This document shows positions 6,785 through 15,641 of a stretch of 64,000 nucleotides of DNA, piece by piece. The stretch comes from Mongoliitalea lutea (GTDB taxonomy: Bacteria > Bacteroidota > Bacteroidia > Cytophagales > Cyclobacteriaceae). Both the position numbers and the translations under genes were made by a program. A model generated the notes under the pieces. The model saw only the letters and a list, made by a program, of their open reading frames with translations. It made no database searches and was not told the origin of the DNA. Numbering within the stretch: position 1 is the stretch's first letter; each line of letters begins with the position of its first letter. The DNA is taken from the NCBI RefSeq assembly GCF_014652135.1, contig NZ_BMYF01000008.1:52768-116767 (forward strand), given 5' to 3'.

Positions 6785-7900
6785 TTACGCGTATTTTCTG
6801 CCTTTCCAAACTGTTTTACCAGGCCAAAAATAATAAACTATTGTACACCAAGCGGTAAAGAAATAATAAAATTCAAACAGGCATAAATGCCGAATTTTTA
6901 TTTTTTGACGTGTTTTCGAAGCAAAAAATAGGAGAAAAAGAGACTGCATTAGCAATTTGAACAGCCAAAGAAAAATTCCTTTCCAAAACGATAAAAAAAC
7001 AAGCATTAGGATTGATGGAAAAAATAATACTTGAAGACCCAATAAAACCTTCCAAAAAAGCGGAAGTCCCATTGCACCGCGCATCCACCGCTTACGCTGC
7101 TCCAATAATCCAAGGTAGCTAGGAATCAGCTGGGTTTGAATTAGATTCCCCTCACTGACCAAGTGTATATGCTTTCCTCCTAACTTCTTGATGCGACGGG
7201 CCATCTCAAAGTCTTCTGTCAGGCTGTGATAAGTCTCTTGAAAGCCTCCACTCAATTGATAAAACTCCCTTCGGATCAACATATTATTACCCATTGAAGT
7301 GATATTCGTCCCCAAGTCGGACACTACCTTGACCATCCCAAGATTCAACCACCAATCAAGAGACTGCATCGCTGCAAATACATTGGTCTCTTCCACCTGA
7401 GTCACTCCGGTGACCATCGGCGCATCCGCAGAGATCGCAGCTCCTACCATGGATATCACCCAGCTTGCCGGCACTTCACAATCTGCATCTGTAAAAAGCA
7501 GAAACTCACCTTTTGCATGCTCACATAAGTGCTGCAAGGCCCAAGCTTTCCCATTCCCGGTAAAATCATCTGGTTTTTCCAAAGAAAAAAAACTGACATA
7601 CGAGCGTGACTCAGCCCATTCTTGTAACAGCTCCCCTGTCCTATCTTCCGAACCATCATCTCCGAGCAAAAGTTGAAGGGAATCGGTAGGATAATCTAGT
7701 TTATCTAGAGATTGCAAAATCCTAGGAATTACTTTCTCTTCGTTGCGGAAAGGAATTACTATACTGACCAATGGCAATTTTGTCTCCTGTTTACTCGAAA
7801 GGGAGTCAAAGGACTTAAAATTCCACCTTAAGAAAACCAACAATAGCAAATCCTGAACTATCAGCCCAATCACAATCCCAACAACCACTCCCTCCATCAT
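6785..7900 (-). CDS. GT2 family glycosyltransferase, membrane-bound
   Basis: The 371-residue protein has an N-terminal membrane helix, then a GT-A fold: VSIVIPFRNEE, the nucleotide-sugar DDGSEDRT, the metal-binding FTDADCE, the catalytic-base region TEDFEMARR and the acceptor motif QRKRWMRG. Two or three hydrophobic helices close the C-terminus. This is the layout of processive poly-N-acetylglucosamine or hyaluronan-type synthases and of lipid glycosyltransferases. Its start overlaps the stop of the deacetylase gene by 4 nt, suggesting the pair makes and trims a surface polysaccharide or lipid-linked sugar. Substrate unknown. Confidence 0.85.
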   Translation of the reverse strand: MMEGVVVGIVIGLIVQDLLLLVFLRWNFKSFDSLSSKQETKLPLVSIVIPFRNEEKVIPRILQSLDKLDYPTDSLQLLLGDDGSEDRTGELLQEWAESRSYVSFFSLEKPDDFTGNGKAWALQHLCEHAKGEFLLFTDADCEVPASWVISMVGAAISADAPMVTGVTQVEETNVFAAMQSLDWWLNLGMVKVVSDLGTNITSMGNNMLIRREFYQLSGGFQETYHSLTEDFEMARRIKKLGGKHIHLVSEGNLIQTQLIPSYLGLLEQRKRWMRGAMGLPLFWKVLLGLQVLFFPSILMLVFLSFWKGIFLWLFKLLMQSLFLLFFASKTRQKIKIRHLCLFEFYYFFTAWCTIVYYFWPGKTVWKGRKYA

Positions 7901-8526
7901 AAGCTAGCCGTAAAAAAACCCTGATCCTCTACCCAACTCAAATAATCTGGAAGAATTTTTCGGATCTTATCCCTTGTTTTTTCCTGATCATGAAAAAGCA
8001 CGATGCTACCTCCCTGCGTGTACTGCTTGGCTTTAAGCAGACAAGTTGCTGCATCTTGCTGCATGTCATAATCCCCACTCAATACATCCCAAAGGACGAT
8101 TTCATAAGTATCTTTCAAGGTACTGTACTGCAACCTGCTCATCAGTCCATAAGGTGGTCTAAATAAGTTAGGAGAAAAATTCAATTCATCTTCCAAACAA
8201 TGTTGACAGCGCAGGGTATCTTTTAGATATGTCCAATGGGAGGTTTTGGTACCTTTCAGATGATGAAAAGTATGATTGCCAATGCTATGCCCCGCATCCA
8301 AAACCTCTTTGGCTAAGGAAGGGTGTTTGCGAACATTGTCTCCTACTACAAAAAAGGAGGCTTTCATGCCTCTGACTGCCAATTGCTCCAACACAAAATC
8401 AGTTACTCCAGGGACAGGCCCATCATCAAAAGTCAAGTAAACGGAGGCTGCACTCCGGTCCTTGTGCCAGGTAATATCCCGCAATAAATAAGGAATCCAA
8501 TCAGGTATGTGATGCATGACCACCAT
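7897..8526 (-). CDS. Polysaccharide deacetylase (CE4/NodB family)
   Basis: The 209-residue single-domain protein shows the NodB motifs in order. Motif 1 is TFDDGP (D34, D35), motif 2 is HSIGNHTFHH (two Zn-binding His), motif 3 is RPPYG, motif 4 is WDVLSGDYD, and motif 5 is IVLFHD. It should remove N-acetyl groups from a GlcNAc polymer or peptidoglycan. There is no clear signal peptide, although the start could also be the Met four codons in. It is translationally coupled to the GT2 gene downstream (4-nt overlap). Confidence 0.9.
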   Translation of the reverse strand: MVVMHHIPDWIPYLLRDITWHKDRSAASVYLTFDDGPVPGVTDFVLEQLAVRGMKASFFVVGDNVRKHPSLAKEVLDAGHSIGNHTFHHLKGTKTSHWTYLKDTLRCQHCLEDELNFSPNLFRPPYGLMSRLQYSTLKDTYEIVLWDVLSGDYDMQQDAATCLLKAKQYTQGGSIVLFHDQEKTRDKIRKILPDYLSWVEDQGFFTASL

Positions 8527-8530
8527 ACAT

Positions 8531-9742
8531 TTAGGAAAATTGTATGCTCAGCAAAGTCACATCATCCCGCTGAGGGGCTCCTTGACTGAAAACTTTCAAT
8601 TCCTCAAAAAACAAGGCATGAAACTCATCGGGATTGAGATGCAATCTTTTTTTCACAAACTGCATAAAGCGATGATCCCCGTATTCCTCTTCGGAAGGAT
8701 CCATACTTTCGGTCAACCCATCTGTGTATAAGTGAATTGTAAATCCTTTCAAATGCTCACGGGTTCCCAACTCCATAAATGGCAACTCTTCAAAAGCCCC
8801 CAAGATCGTGGTTCCTGCCCCTAGTAATTCACTTCTATTTTCATTTCCCCAACAAAGCACCGGAGGATTATGACCTGCATTCACATAGGTCAGTTTTCTG
8901 TCCTTATAATTGTAGTAGCCTAAGAAAAAGGTAATAAATCGCTCTCCTTTGGTATTTTCAAATAGCGTATAATTCAACTGCTCCACAATCATCTTCAGAT
9001 CGGAAGAACTTCGCAATAAGGTTCGCAGGGCAGCTTGGAAATTGGACATCAACAATGCTGCGGGCATACCTTTTCCCGAAACATCCGCGATACAGAAAAA
9101 CACTTCATCCTTGGATTTTCTTACCAAATCGTAATAATCCCCTCCTACTGTGGAGTGCGGCACATAGGTTACTTTTGCATGCAAGGGCGCTGCTTTGGGC
9201 AATTGGGCCGGAAATAGCATGCGCTGCACATTGCTGGCAATTTCTACTTCCCGATTTAATCGCTCCTGCTCCAATTGCTTTTTCGCAAAGCGCTTATTTT
9301 CCAAGGCTACGACCAGAATATTGGACAGCGCTTGGGTAAAATCCAAATCCAACTCTAAAAGCGGATCTTTTTTTCGTAGGAACAAGACTGCCAACATATT
9401 ATCCTTGTGGAATACCGGTAGATAATTTTCAAGTTCCGTAAAAGCATATCGCTGATCTACCTCTAAGTGAAGCGTACCTGCGTCTTTATCGTATGCTACC
9501 GATTGATGTGGGATAAATTCAGGAACAGTCCCCTTGAGCCCATGGGAAAGCTTCCGCTCATAGCCATCAGGCCCCTGAATGTATAAAAGGATAGACTTGA
9601 TATTCAAATGTACCAAGCAGGTAAATTTGAATATATCCAGCAATACATGAGCAGGCTTGTTTTCATTGATCGCTTGCGTGATCTCCAACAGAGCCTTGAG
9701 CTCCAGTTCTTTCTTATGATATTTTTCTGTTTGCAGCGTCAA
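8531..9742 (-). CDS. GAF-domain SpoIIE/RsbU-type PP2C phosphatase
   Basis: The 403-residue protein has an N-terminal GAF-like sensor domain (about 10-150), a short coiled linker (KQLEQERLNREVEIASNVQRML) and a C-terminal PP2C domain of the SpoIIE class. The metal-binding motifs are VGGDYYD, IADVSGKGMPAALLMS, NAGHNPPVL, LYTDGLTE and QRDDVTLL. Such enzymes dephosphorylate anti-anti-sigma factors in partner-switching or stress control. No STAS or RsbW-like gene is visible next to it, so the target is unknown. It ends 4 nt before the deacetylase gene. Confidence 0.9.
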   Translation of the reverse strand: MTLQTEKYHKKELELKALLEITQAINENKPAHVLLDIFKFTCLVHLNIKSILLYIQGPDGYERKLSHGLKGTVPEFIPHQSVAYDKDAGTLHLEVDQRYAFTELENYLPVFHKDNMLAVLFLRKKDPLLELDLDFTQALSNILVVALENKRFAKKQLEQERLNREVEIASNVQRMLFPAQLPKAAPLHAKVTYVPHSTVGGDYYDLVRKSKDEVFFCIADVSGKGMPAALLMSNFQAALRTLLRSSSDLKMIVEQLNYTLFENTKGERFITFFLGYYNYKDRKLTYVNAGHNPPVLCWGNENRSELLGAGTTILGAFEELPFMELGTREHLKGFTIHLYTDGLTESMDPSEEEYGDHRFMQFVKKRLHLNPDEFHALFFEELKVFSQGAPQRDDVTLLSIQFS

Positions 9743-9753
9743 TGTTTGGATCG

Positions 9754-10005
9754 TTAGATGGCGTTATGCTCCATTAAGCCTTTTTTGGTAGCTAGATAAT
9801 ACAAGGTATGTCCCTCACTTGGGAAGTCAATGGGACGAAAAACTTCATCATCCGGCCCAAACAAGCATTTGATAAATCCTTTTTGGCAAAGTGAAGCCAA
9901 GGTCTCTACTAATTGAGCATCTTCCCAGCCCAAGGTATCTTTCAGGTAATCATAATGTTGGACAAAATACAACTCGTCCAATAAGTCAAACTCCAGATCA
10001 GTCAT
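9754..10005 (-). CDS. Conserved hypothetical protein, possibly winged-helix
   Basis: The 83-residue acidic protein has a predicted helix-turn-helix flavour (LDELYFVQHYDYLKDTLGWEDAQLVETLASLCQKGFIKCL) and then a beta-like wing and a LATKKGL tail like small winged-helix domains. There is no signal peptide or membrane segment. It is sandwiched 11 nt upstream of the phosphatase gene and 33 nt downstream of a GT2 gene, so it is probably co-transcribed with them. I do not recognise a named family. Confidence 0.65.
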   Translation of the reverse strand: MTDLEFDLLDELYFVQHYDYLKDTLGWEDAQLVETLASLCQKGFIKCLFGPDDEVFRPIDFPSEGHTLYYLATKKGLMEHNAI

Positions 10006-10038
10006 GGATACTTACCTATTTATTTCGCTAAATTAATG

Positions 10039-11145
10039 CTATTGCGAGGATTTTCTTCCCTTCCATTCGATTTTTCGAAAAAAAGTCTGAAAACCAGTTG
10101 CTAATACATACGCAGGATGAATCAAAGATGTCCCAAGCCAAACGGACAAAGCATGAGTAATCCCGTAGCTTTTCAACACTTGACCGAGAACAAATCGTTC
10201 CCCAAGCAATTTAAACAAAAGCAACAAACAGGCCAATCCCCACAAATCAGGTCTTAAAAAAGGTAAAAAAAAGAGGCACAGAAAGAGTGCTTGGAGTGCG
10301 ACAGGAATTAAGGAGGCCAATGCATGTATATTCCAACCATGCGCTTTCCATTTAGAGGCCCAACGAATCCGTTGCTGAAACAAAGCACTCCAAGTAGGCA
10401 TTGGCTCCGTGTACACCAAGGCTTTCGGATTACCTTGATAATTCACCGCTTCTGCCCCATAGTACACCACAATTTTTTTCAACAAAAACTCATCGTCACC
10501 GGAGAGAATCTGTTCATTCCCTTGGAAGCCCTTCACAGTCTCAAAAGCAGCTTTTCTATAGAGCATATTTGCCGCACTGCACATCAGGGGTTGATGCAGG
10601 TTAATGGCTGCTTTTGTCATCAATGCAATACTTGCCCAATCCAGTTGTTGAAAACCTTGAAAAAACCCTCCCTTACGCTGACTCATGACAGGTCCCGCAA
10701 CCATTTGTACATCAGGTCCCATCGCTGCAAGCATGGTCTGTATCCAATCTTCCGGAAAAATACAATCTGCATCGGTAGTCAAAATCAATACATACGAACT
10801 TTGACTTACTCCATAGCTTACAGCGGCCTTCTTCCCCTGACCAGAACTACTCAATATCCGTATAGAAACATGCGGAAATTTCTCTTTACACATCTGTGCG
10901 ATTCCTTGACTATCGTCAGAAGAATGATCGTCAATGCAAAGCACTTCAAAAATTGGATAGTTAAGCTTAGCAATACTTGTCAGGCAACGCTCCAAATGAG
11001 CTGATTCATTTCTAAATGGGAGAATAATGCTTACTCCTTCCTGACCTTGAATGTCAGTCTCAGATGTACTTTTCTTACTCGCATAATAAAGTGTGAGTAA
11101 GAGTGCTTGATAAACTATCCCCAGTGAAATGTACAAGGTAAACAT
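10039..11145 (-). CDS. GT2 family glycosyltransferase, membrane-bound
   Basis: The 368-residue protein has an N-terminal transmembrane helix, then the GT-A motifs VSIILPFRNE, DDHSSDDS, TTDADCIFPEDW, SGDDEFLLKK and QQRIRWASKWK. Three to four hydrophobic helices follow. It is a diverged paralogue of the GT2 at 6785-7900. It is first in the leftward run that also contains the PP2C phosphatase and the deacetylase. Acceptor and donor cannot be told from sequence. Confidence 0.85.
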   Translation of the reverse strand: MFTLYISLGIVYQALLLTLYYASKKSTSETDIQGQEGVSIILPFRNESAHLERCLTSIAKLNYPIFEVLCIDDHSSDDSQGIAQMCKEKFPHVSIRILSSSGQGKKAAVSYGVSQSSYVLILTTDADCIFPEDWIQTMLAAMGPDVQMVAGPVMSQRKGGFFQGFQQLDWASIALMTKAAINLHQPLMCSAANMLYRKAAFETVKGFQGNEQILSGDDEFLLKKIVVYYGAEAVNYQGNPKALVYTEPMPTWSALFQQRIRWASKWKAHGWNIHALASLIPVALQALFLCLFFLPFLRPDLWGLACLLLLFKLLGERFVLGQVLKSYGITHALSVWLGTSLIHPAYVLATGFQTFFRKIEWKGRKSSQ

Positions 11146-11166
11146 GAAATGGCTTAATTTGCAGGA

Positions 11167-11742
11167 ATGAGTAATGTAATCAAAAAACCTGCATCAGAAA
11201 AAATTATTTTAGGAATCGACCCAGGGACTAATATCATGGGTTATGGTTTGATTTTGGTGGAAGGAAACAAATATAGCCTGCTTCAATTCGGTGTCATTCA
11301 CCTGAAGAAATACACCACGCATGAGTTGAAGCTCAAGAAAATTTTTGAACGGATTACAGGCTTGATTGATGAGTTTCATCCAGATGCAGTTGCCTTAGAA
11401 GCGCCGTTTTATGGTGAAAACATACAGTCTATGCTCAAACTAGGAAGAGCACAGGGAGTGGCTATGGCCGCAGCCCTTGCAAGAGAAATCCCAATTGCAG
11501 AATATTCCCCCAAAAAAGTCAAGCAGTCTGTAACTGGCAATGGAAACTCCTCCAAAGAACAGGTGGCCGAGATGCTCAAAACCTTACTACACATCCAGGA
11601 AATCCCCAAATTATTGGATGCCACTGATGCATTAGCAGTGGCGATTTGCCATCATTTTCATGCAGGAAGGTTGCAGACCCGTGGAAGAACAGGCGGCTGG
11701 AAATCCTTTTTGGAGGATAACCCAGACCGCATTAAATCTTAA
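11167..11742 (+). CDS. ruvC: Holliday junction resolvase RuvC
   Basis: The 191-residue endonuclease is the cutting subunit of the RuvABC branch-migration and resolution complex. The four acidic catalytic residues are all present: D18 in GIDPGT, E78 in ALEAPF, and D151 and D154 in [10 protein letters not shown]. The last 20 residues are a family-variable basic tail. It is transcribed divergently from the GT2 gene (21-nt gap) and its last 4 nt overlap the end of the converging barrel gene. Confidence 0.96.
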   Translation: MSNVIKKPASEKIILGIDPGTNIMGYGLILVEGNKYSLLQFGVIHLKKYTTHELKLKKIFERITGLIDEFHPDAVALEAPFYGENIQSMLKLGRAQGVAMAAALAREIPIAEYSPKKVKQSVTGNGNSSKEQVAEMLKTLLHIQEIPKLLDATDALAVAICHHFHAGRLQTRGRTGGWKSFLEDNPDRIKS

Positions 11743-12281
11743 AAACGCTTACCTACAGACAGTTGGAGTGATCTGTTTTTAACTATAAAATCAAAATAGT
11801 TAATACTAATTAATCCATAATCATAAGCAATTTGCACATTAATTCCTTGAGGAAGGTCCATTCCTACACCAGCTAATGCAGATAAATCATAGCCTCTTAA
11901 AATCATGGTGGTTTTTGAAATAGTCCCATTTTCATTTCTCTTCCTTGAAGAAAGGATATGTGCCTGAGGACCAGCAAAAACATTAAACTGATCTAAAAAT
12001 TTATACCTAGCGAGTACAGGAATACTTATGTAATTAAAAAAGTCTGAAACATTCGTGTTTTTTTGATCATTGTACCCTTTTTGATTAAAGTAAATTCCAG
12101 CTTCAAGGATAACATCTTCTTTCCAATCATAGGTATAATATCCTCCTAAATGAATCCCTACACGGTTAGCAAAAGCAAATTGATTGATATTGGAGACATT
12201 AGCCCCGGCACGCACCCCAAACTGAGCATTTGCCTGCATCCCTACTGTAGAAAGTATCAATAGGAGAAGTAGTTTTTTCAT
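11739..12281 (-). CDS. PorT-like outer-membrane beta-barrel protein
   Basis: The 180-residue protein has a cleavable signal peptide ([20 protein letters not shown]) and then the pattern of PorT-family barrels: [11 protein letters not shown] at the mature N-terminus, repeated aromatic-ended beta strands, [32 protein letters not shown] and a C-terminal SVGKRF ending in phenylalanine, as needed for BAM insertion. Function unknown. It converges on ruvC with a 4-nt overlap. A paralogue lies at 15642-16229. Confidence 0.87.
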   Translation of the reverse strand: MKKLLLLLILSTVGMQANAQFGVRAGANVSNINQFAFANRVGIHLGGYYTYDWKEDVILEAGIYFNQKGYNDQKNTNVSDFFNYISIPVLARYKFLDQFNVFAGPQAHILSSRKRNENGTISKTTMILRGYDLSALAGVGMDLPQGINVQIAYDYGLISINYFDFIVKNRSLQLSVGKRF

Positions 12282-12920
12282 GGTTTCTATTCTTTTTAAC
12301 GTTGGTGATTTTTATTCTATACAAAACGCCCCGAATATACTAGAATCCAAGAATGGTTTGTGAAAAATCATTCAAAAAACTTGAGTAGAGAGGATTGATT
12401 CTAGGTTAGGCTCAAGAATCAAGAGCCAAGAAACAATAATCAAGACAGTCGCAGAATACACGGAAAACGCAGAAAAATTCGTGTTGAAAAATTTGTACCT
12501 AAGGAGAGAAATTAAGAATTAACCAGTTAATTCCATCAATTGCCCTAGGTTTTAACCTGGGAAAACATGAGTATATCCTGATTCATATAGTTGGGTTTTA
12601 ACCCACTACCATGGAAAGTCAGAAAACAAACCAAACAACCCACGATATATCAAAGATCCATTCGTGTAAATTCGTGTCATTCGTGGACACACACTAGGCG
12701 CCCATTGCGATCGTACTTAGCGCCCGTTGCGTGCCCTCCTTTAGATGTAGGTAAAAAGACAAATAAGTTTGCAGAACTGACTATCATCCCTAATTCTTCA
12801 TTCCTAATTTCTCATGATTTAATTACTGTCAACTACTTACCAACCACTTCCCTCTTGACTTTTTGCAAAATTTTCTCTATCTATTCAGACCAATTAGCCA
12901 AACATAAACCCAAACAGCTC
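12282..12920. other. Intergenic region with repeat fragments
   Basis: The 639 nt hold no credible gene. The open frame from 12591 reads through repeat sequence into the downstream gene. It contains short CAAGAA-type repeats (about 12415-12445), a degenerate solitary copy of the palindromic repeat seen at 29.4-31.6 kb (12533-12610), ATTCGTG repeats at 12660-12690 shared with 15.5 kb, and a local repeat of CGCCCATTGCG/CGCCCGTTGCG near 12699-12732. Confidence 0.55.
12533..12610. repeat. Solitary degenerate copy of the palindromic repeat family
   Basis: CATCAATTGCC, then AGGTTTTAACCTGG, and then TTGGGTTTTAACCCA reproduce the end motif and the internal GGGTTAAAACCC palindrome of the repeat units at 29.4-31.6 kb. 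The GGCTAAAGCC core is missing. It shows that the family is dispersed beyond its transposase-bearing array. Confidence 0.5.
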
Positions 12921-14225
12921 ATGAAGATTTTCCTCCACTCCTTGAAAACACTATCCCCTCTCTTAATTCTCGTCTTACTTTTTGCATGCTCAGAGAATAG
13001 TACAGAGATGACTTTTGACTCCAGTAAACTAAGAAAAGCAAGCCAGGAAGAAGTGGACCGAGTAGTCGAGGCATTTATCATGGCTCAAGACGGAGAGGTA
13101 ATAGAGATTCCCGCTGGATTTTACGCCATCAAAACCCAGCTAATCCTCGACAATAAATCCAACGTCACCATCAAAGGCGCGGGAATGGCCGAAACTGTTT
13201 TATCTTTCCGTGATTTGAGAACTGGAGGTGAGGGAGTAAAATTGGTTGGAAACAATATCCGCATCCAAGACCTGAGCATCGAAGACGCTCCCGGTGATGG
13301 AGTCAAAAGTCAGCACAGTGATGGGATTACTTTTTTTCGAATCAATGTAACTTGGACCAATGGAGATAAATCCAAAAATGGTACTTACGCTATCTATCCT
13401 GTACAATGTAAAAATGTCTTGATTGATGAATGTATCGCCTCCCATTCCAAGGACGCTGGCATCTATGTAGGCCAATCTGAAAATATCATCGTCAGAAATT
13501 CCTTGGCTTTTGGCAATGTGGCCGGAATAGAAATCGAAAACTCTGATAATGCCGAGGTGTATGGAAACACGGCACGAGACAATTCAGGCGGCATATTGGT
13601 ATTTAATCTTCCTAGTTTACCAAAGCCGGATGGAATAGGAACCAAAATCTACGACAATGACATCATTACCAATAATCATGTCAATTTTGCTATGCCATTA
13701 GGCGAAGACCCCAACGGCAATACCGTCACCATGATACCACCTGGTTCGGGAATCGTCTTACTAGCAGCAAAAGATGTTGAAATCTACAACAATCGTATCC
13801 ATCAAAACAAAACTGTTGGCATCGCCATTGCCAATTACCATGTCACTGGGTTCCCCATGGATGCGCCCAACTGGTCACCATTCACATCCAACGTATATAT
13901 CCATGGCAATGATTATCAGCGCAGCCGAAAAATCCCTGATCTAAGCAAAGAGATGGGGCAATTGATATCGGTATACAATGCCCATGGCAAAGGAAAAAGC
14001 CAGGATATCGTGTATGATGGGTTTTGGGATAAATCTTTGAGTTCAAGCATAGAAGGAAACCCTATGAATATTTGCATCCAAGAAGCCGCTATGGACAAAC
14101 TCCGTTTCACCCTATTTGACCTGTGGGAAGGGGAATCCAACATCAAATCCTCCAAGAACCCTGGTTTCTTCAATTGTTCTCTTAGCATCTCCACAGATGT
14201 ATCTTCACTCAGTTTAGCCAATTGA
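12921..14225 (+). CDS. Parallel beta-helix repeat lipoprotein (partner of diheme cytochrome)
   Basis: I place the start at the ATG at 12921, because it yields a lipobox signal (LLILVLLFACSEN). The open frame extends 330 nt further upstream only through repeats. The mature 410 residues are a right-handed beta-helix with repeated turn motifs such as NIRIQDLSIED, NVLIDECIASHSKDAGIYVG, NIIVRNSLAFGNVAGIEIENS and DVEIYNNRIHQNKTVGIAIAN. It matches the family that I recall as TIGR03805, which regularly occurs in a two-gene pair with the diheme protein encoded 1 nt downstream. The function of the pair is not known to me. Pectate-lyase-like folds bind polysaccharide, but no catalytic residues can be assigned. 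Confidence 0.85.
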   Translation: MKIFLHSLKTLSPLLILVLLFACSENSTEMTFDSSKLRKASQEEVDRVVEAFIMAQDGEVIEIPAGFYAIKTQLILDNKSNVTIKGAGMAETVLSFRDLRTGGEGVKLVGNNIRIQDLSIEDAPGDGVKSQHSDGITFFRINVTWTNGDKSKNGTYAIYPVQCKNVLIDECIASHSKDAGIYVGQSENIIVRNSLAFGNVAGIEIENSDNAEVYGNTARDNSGGILVFNLPSLPKPDGIGTKIYDNDIITNNHVNFAMPLGEDPNGNTVTMIPPGSGIVLLAAKDVEIYNNRIHQNKTVGIAIANYHVTGFPMDAPNWSPFTSNVYIHGNDYQRSRKIPDLSKEMGQLISVYNAHGKGKSQDIVYDGFWDKSLSSSIEGNPMNICIQEAAMDKLRFTLFDLWEGESNIKSSKNPGFFNCSLSISTDVSSLSLAN

Positions 14226-14226
14226 T

Positions 14227-15345
14227 ATGCGTATTCGTTATTTCATCCCTTTCTTTTTTTCACTATTGCTGGTATTCGCTTGTTCCGCGCCAACGAAAGA
14301 GCAAGATAAAGTAATTGCTTTGCCGGAATTTGTGGATTTTCAAGCACCCGATAAAAATCCAGCAGAATTAACCTTAGACCTTTTCCCATTGGCAAATTTA
14401 TCGGATTACGGTTTTTTCAAAGGAGTCATGCGAAGCTTGATTCCCAATGAAGGCGTATTGTTGTACGAACCTGCTTCTTCCTTATTCACAGACTACGCAT
14501 TCAAATCCCGGTACATTTGGATGCCAGAGGGGACTGCTGCGAGTATTCAAGCCGATGAAGAAGGCACGATGGACTTTTCCGAAGGAACAGTCATTATCAA
14601 AAACTTTTTTTACCCCATGGATTTCCGTAAACCCGAAGAAGAGCGTAGGATCATAGAGACCCGCTTGATGGTAAAATCGAATGAACAGTGGGAGGCTTAT
14701 CCCTATATTTGGTCAGACGATCAATCCGATGCACAGCTAAAAGTAATCGGAGGGGAAAAGCAGGTGAGTTGGATGGATGAAAAAGGCCAGCCACAGGTAA
14801 TCAATTACATCATTCCTAACAAAAATCAATGCAAGAGCTGTCATAATATCCACGAACAATTGGTCCCAATTGGGCTAAAAGCCAAGCACTTGAATCATGC
14901 CATTACTTTTAAAGATGGCACGCACAATCAATTGGTCAAATGGGCTGATGCTGGCAAACTCAGCAACTATTCTGCTGTAGCAATTTACCCAACGATGATC
15001 AATTACCAGGACCAAAACCAATCGCTCGAATTAAGGGCCCGCGCCTATTTGGATATAAACTGTGCCCACTGCCATCGGGCAGAGGCACCTGCCAGTACAT
15101 CGGGGCTATTTTTGACCTATGAAGAAACCGATCCCCTACGATTGGGGATACTCAAAACACCTGTAGCAGCAGGTTTCGGAGCAGGCAGCTTTACCTACGA
15201 CATTGTCCCCGGCAAAGCGGATGAATCCATCCTTACCTACCGCATGGGTACCAATCAAGTCGGTGCCGCCATGCCCGAAATCGGCAGAGTTACCGTGCAT
15301 CAAGAAGGCTTAGAACTGATCAAACAATGGATTAACGCGATGTGA
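14227..15345 (+). CDS. SO2930-family diheme c-type cytochrome lipoprotein
   Basis: The 372-residue protein has a lipobox signal (LLLVFACSAP) and two covalent heme-c motifs: CKSCH at residues 202-206 and CAHCH at 279-283. Between and around them are family segments such as FTDYAFKSRYIWMPEGT and IIPNKNQCKSCHNI. It matches the family I recall as TIGR03806 (SO2930/HNE_0200), the constant partner of the beta-helix lipoprotein encoded just upstream. A single nucleotide separates the genes, so they should be made together and act together at the cell envelope, perhaps in electron transfer. The substrate is unknown. Confidence 0.87.
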   Translation: MRIRYFIPFFFSLLLVFACSAPTKEQDKVIALPEFVDFQAPDKNPAELTLDLFPLANLSDYGFFKGVMRSLIPNEGVLLYEPASSLFTDYAFKSRYIWMPEGTAASIQADEEGTMDFSEGTVIIKNFFYPMDFRKPEEERRIIETRLMVKSNEQWEAYPYIWSDDQSDAQLKVIGGEKQVSWMDEKGQPQVINYIIPNKNQCKSCHNIHEQLVPIGLKAKHLNHAITFKDGTHNQLVKWADAGKLSNYSAVAIYPTMINYQDQNQSLELRARAYLDINCAHCHRAEAPASTSGLFLTYEETDPLRLGILKTPVAAGFGAGSFTYDIVPGKADESILTYRMGTNQVGAAMPEIGRVTVHQEGLELIKQWINAM

Positions 15346-15641
15346 AAATGTAGATGTGAATAAGGCGGATGGTTGGTTTATTTTAGATTTTAGAGGGTAG
15401 ATTTTAGATTTCAGATTTATTCTGTGCCTATCTGCGAAATCTGTGGACTTTTTGATTTTAGATGGTAGATTTTAGATCTGCTCACCGTGAAAGGCTTAAG
15501 GATTTGTGTAATTCGTGACATTCGTGGACCACCAAAAACAGCGTCTCTGCGCCCCTGTCTGCCGACAGGCAGGTTTGCGTGAAACCAAAAAACCTCCCCC
15601 AGTTTCCTGAGAGAGGCCTTTTCAATAAAAACTTCTATCCA
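15346..15641. repeat. Intergenic repeat patch
   Basis: These 296 nt are almost entirely short dispersed repeats. They include AGATTTTAG heptamer runs (about 15380-15420 and 15458-15479), a CTGCGAAATCTGTGGAC copy (15430-15451), ATTCGTG repeats (15508-15528), a CTCTGCG...TTTGCGTG segment, and the palindrome CCTGTCTGCCGACAGGCAGG (15555-15574). No gene is visible. Confidence 0.6.

Noticed and set aside
10324-11004. 226-codon open frame antisense to the GT2 gene
   Set aside because: It is a shadow of the glycosyltransferase gene, with odd composition (His, Cys and Arg rich) and no motif.
12591-12920. N-terminal extension of the beta-helix gene
   Set aside because: The extra 110 codons read through repeat sequence and lack features of a signal. 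The ATG at 12921 gives a clear lipoprotein signal peptide.
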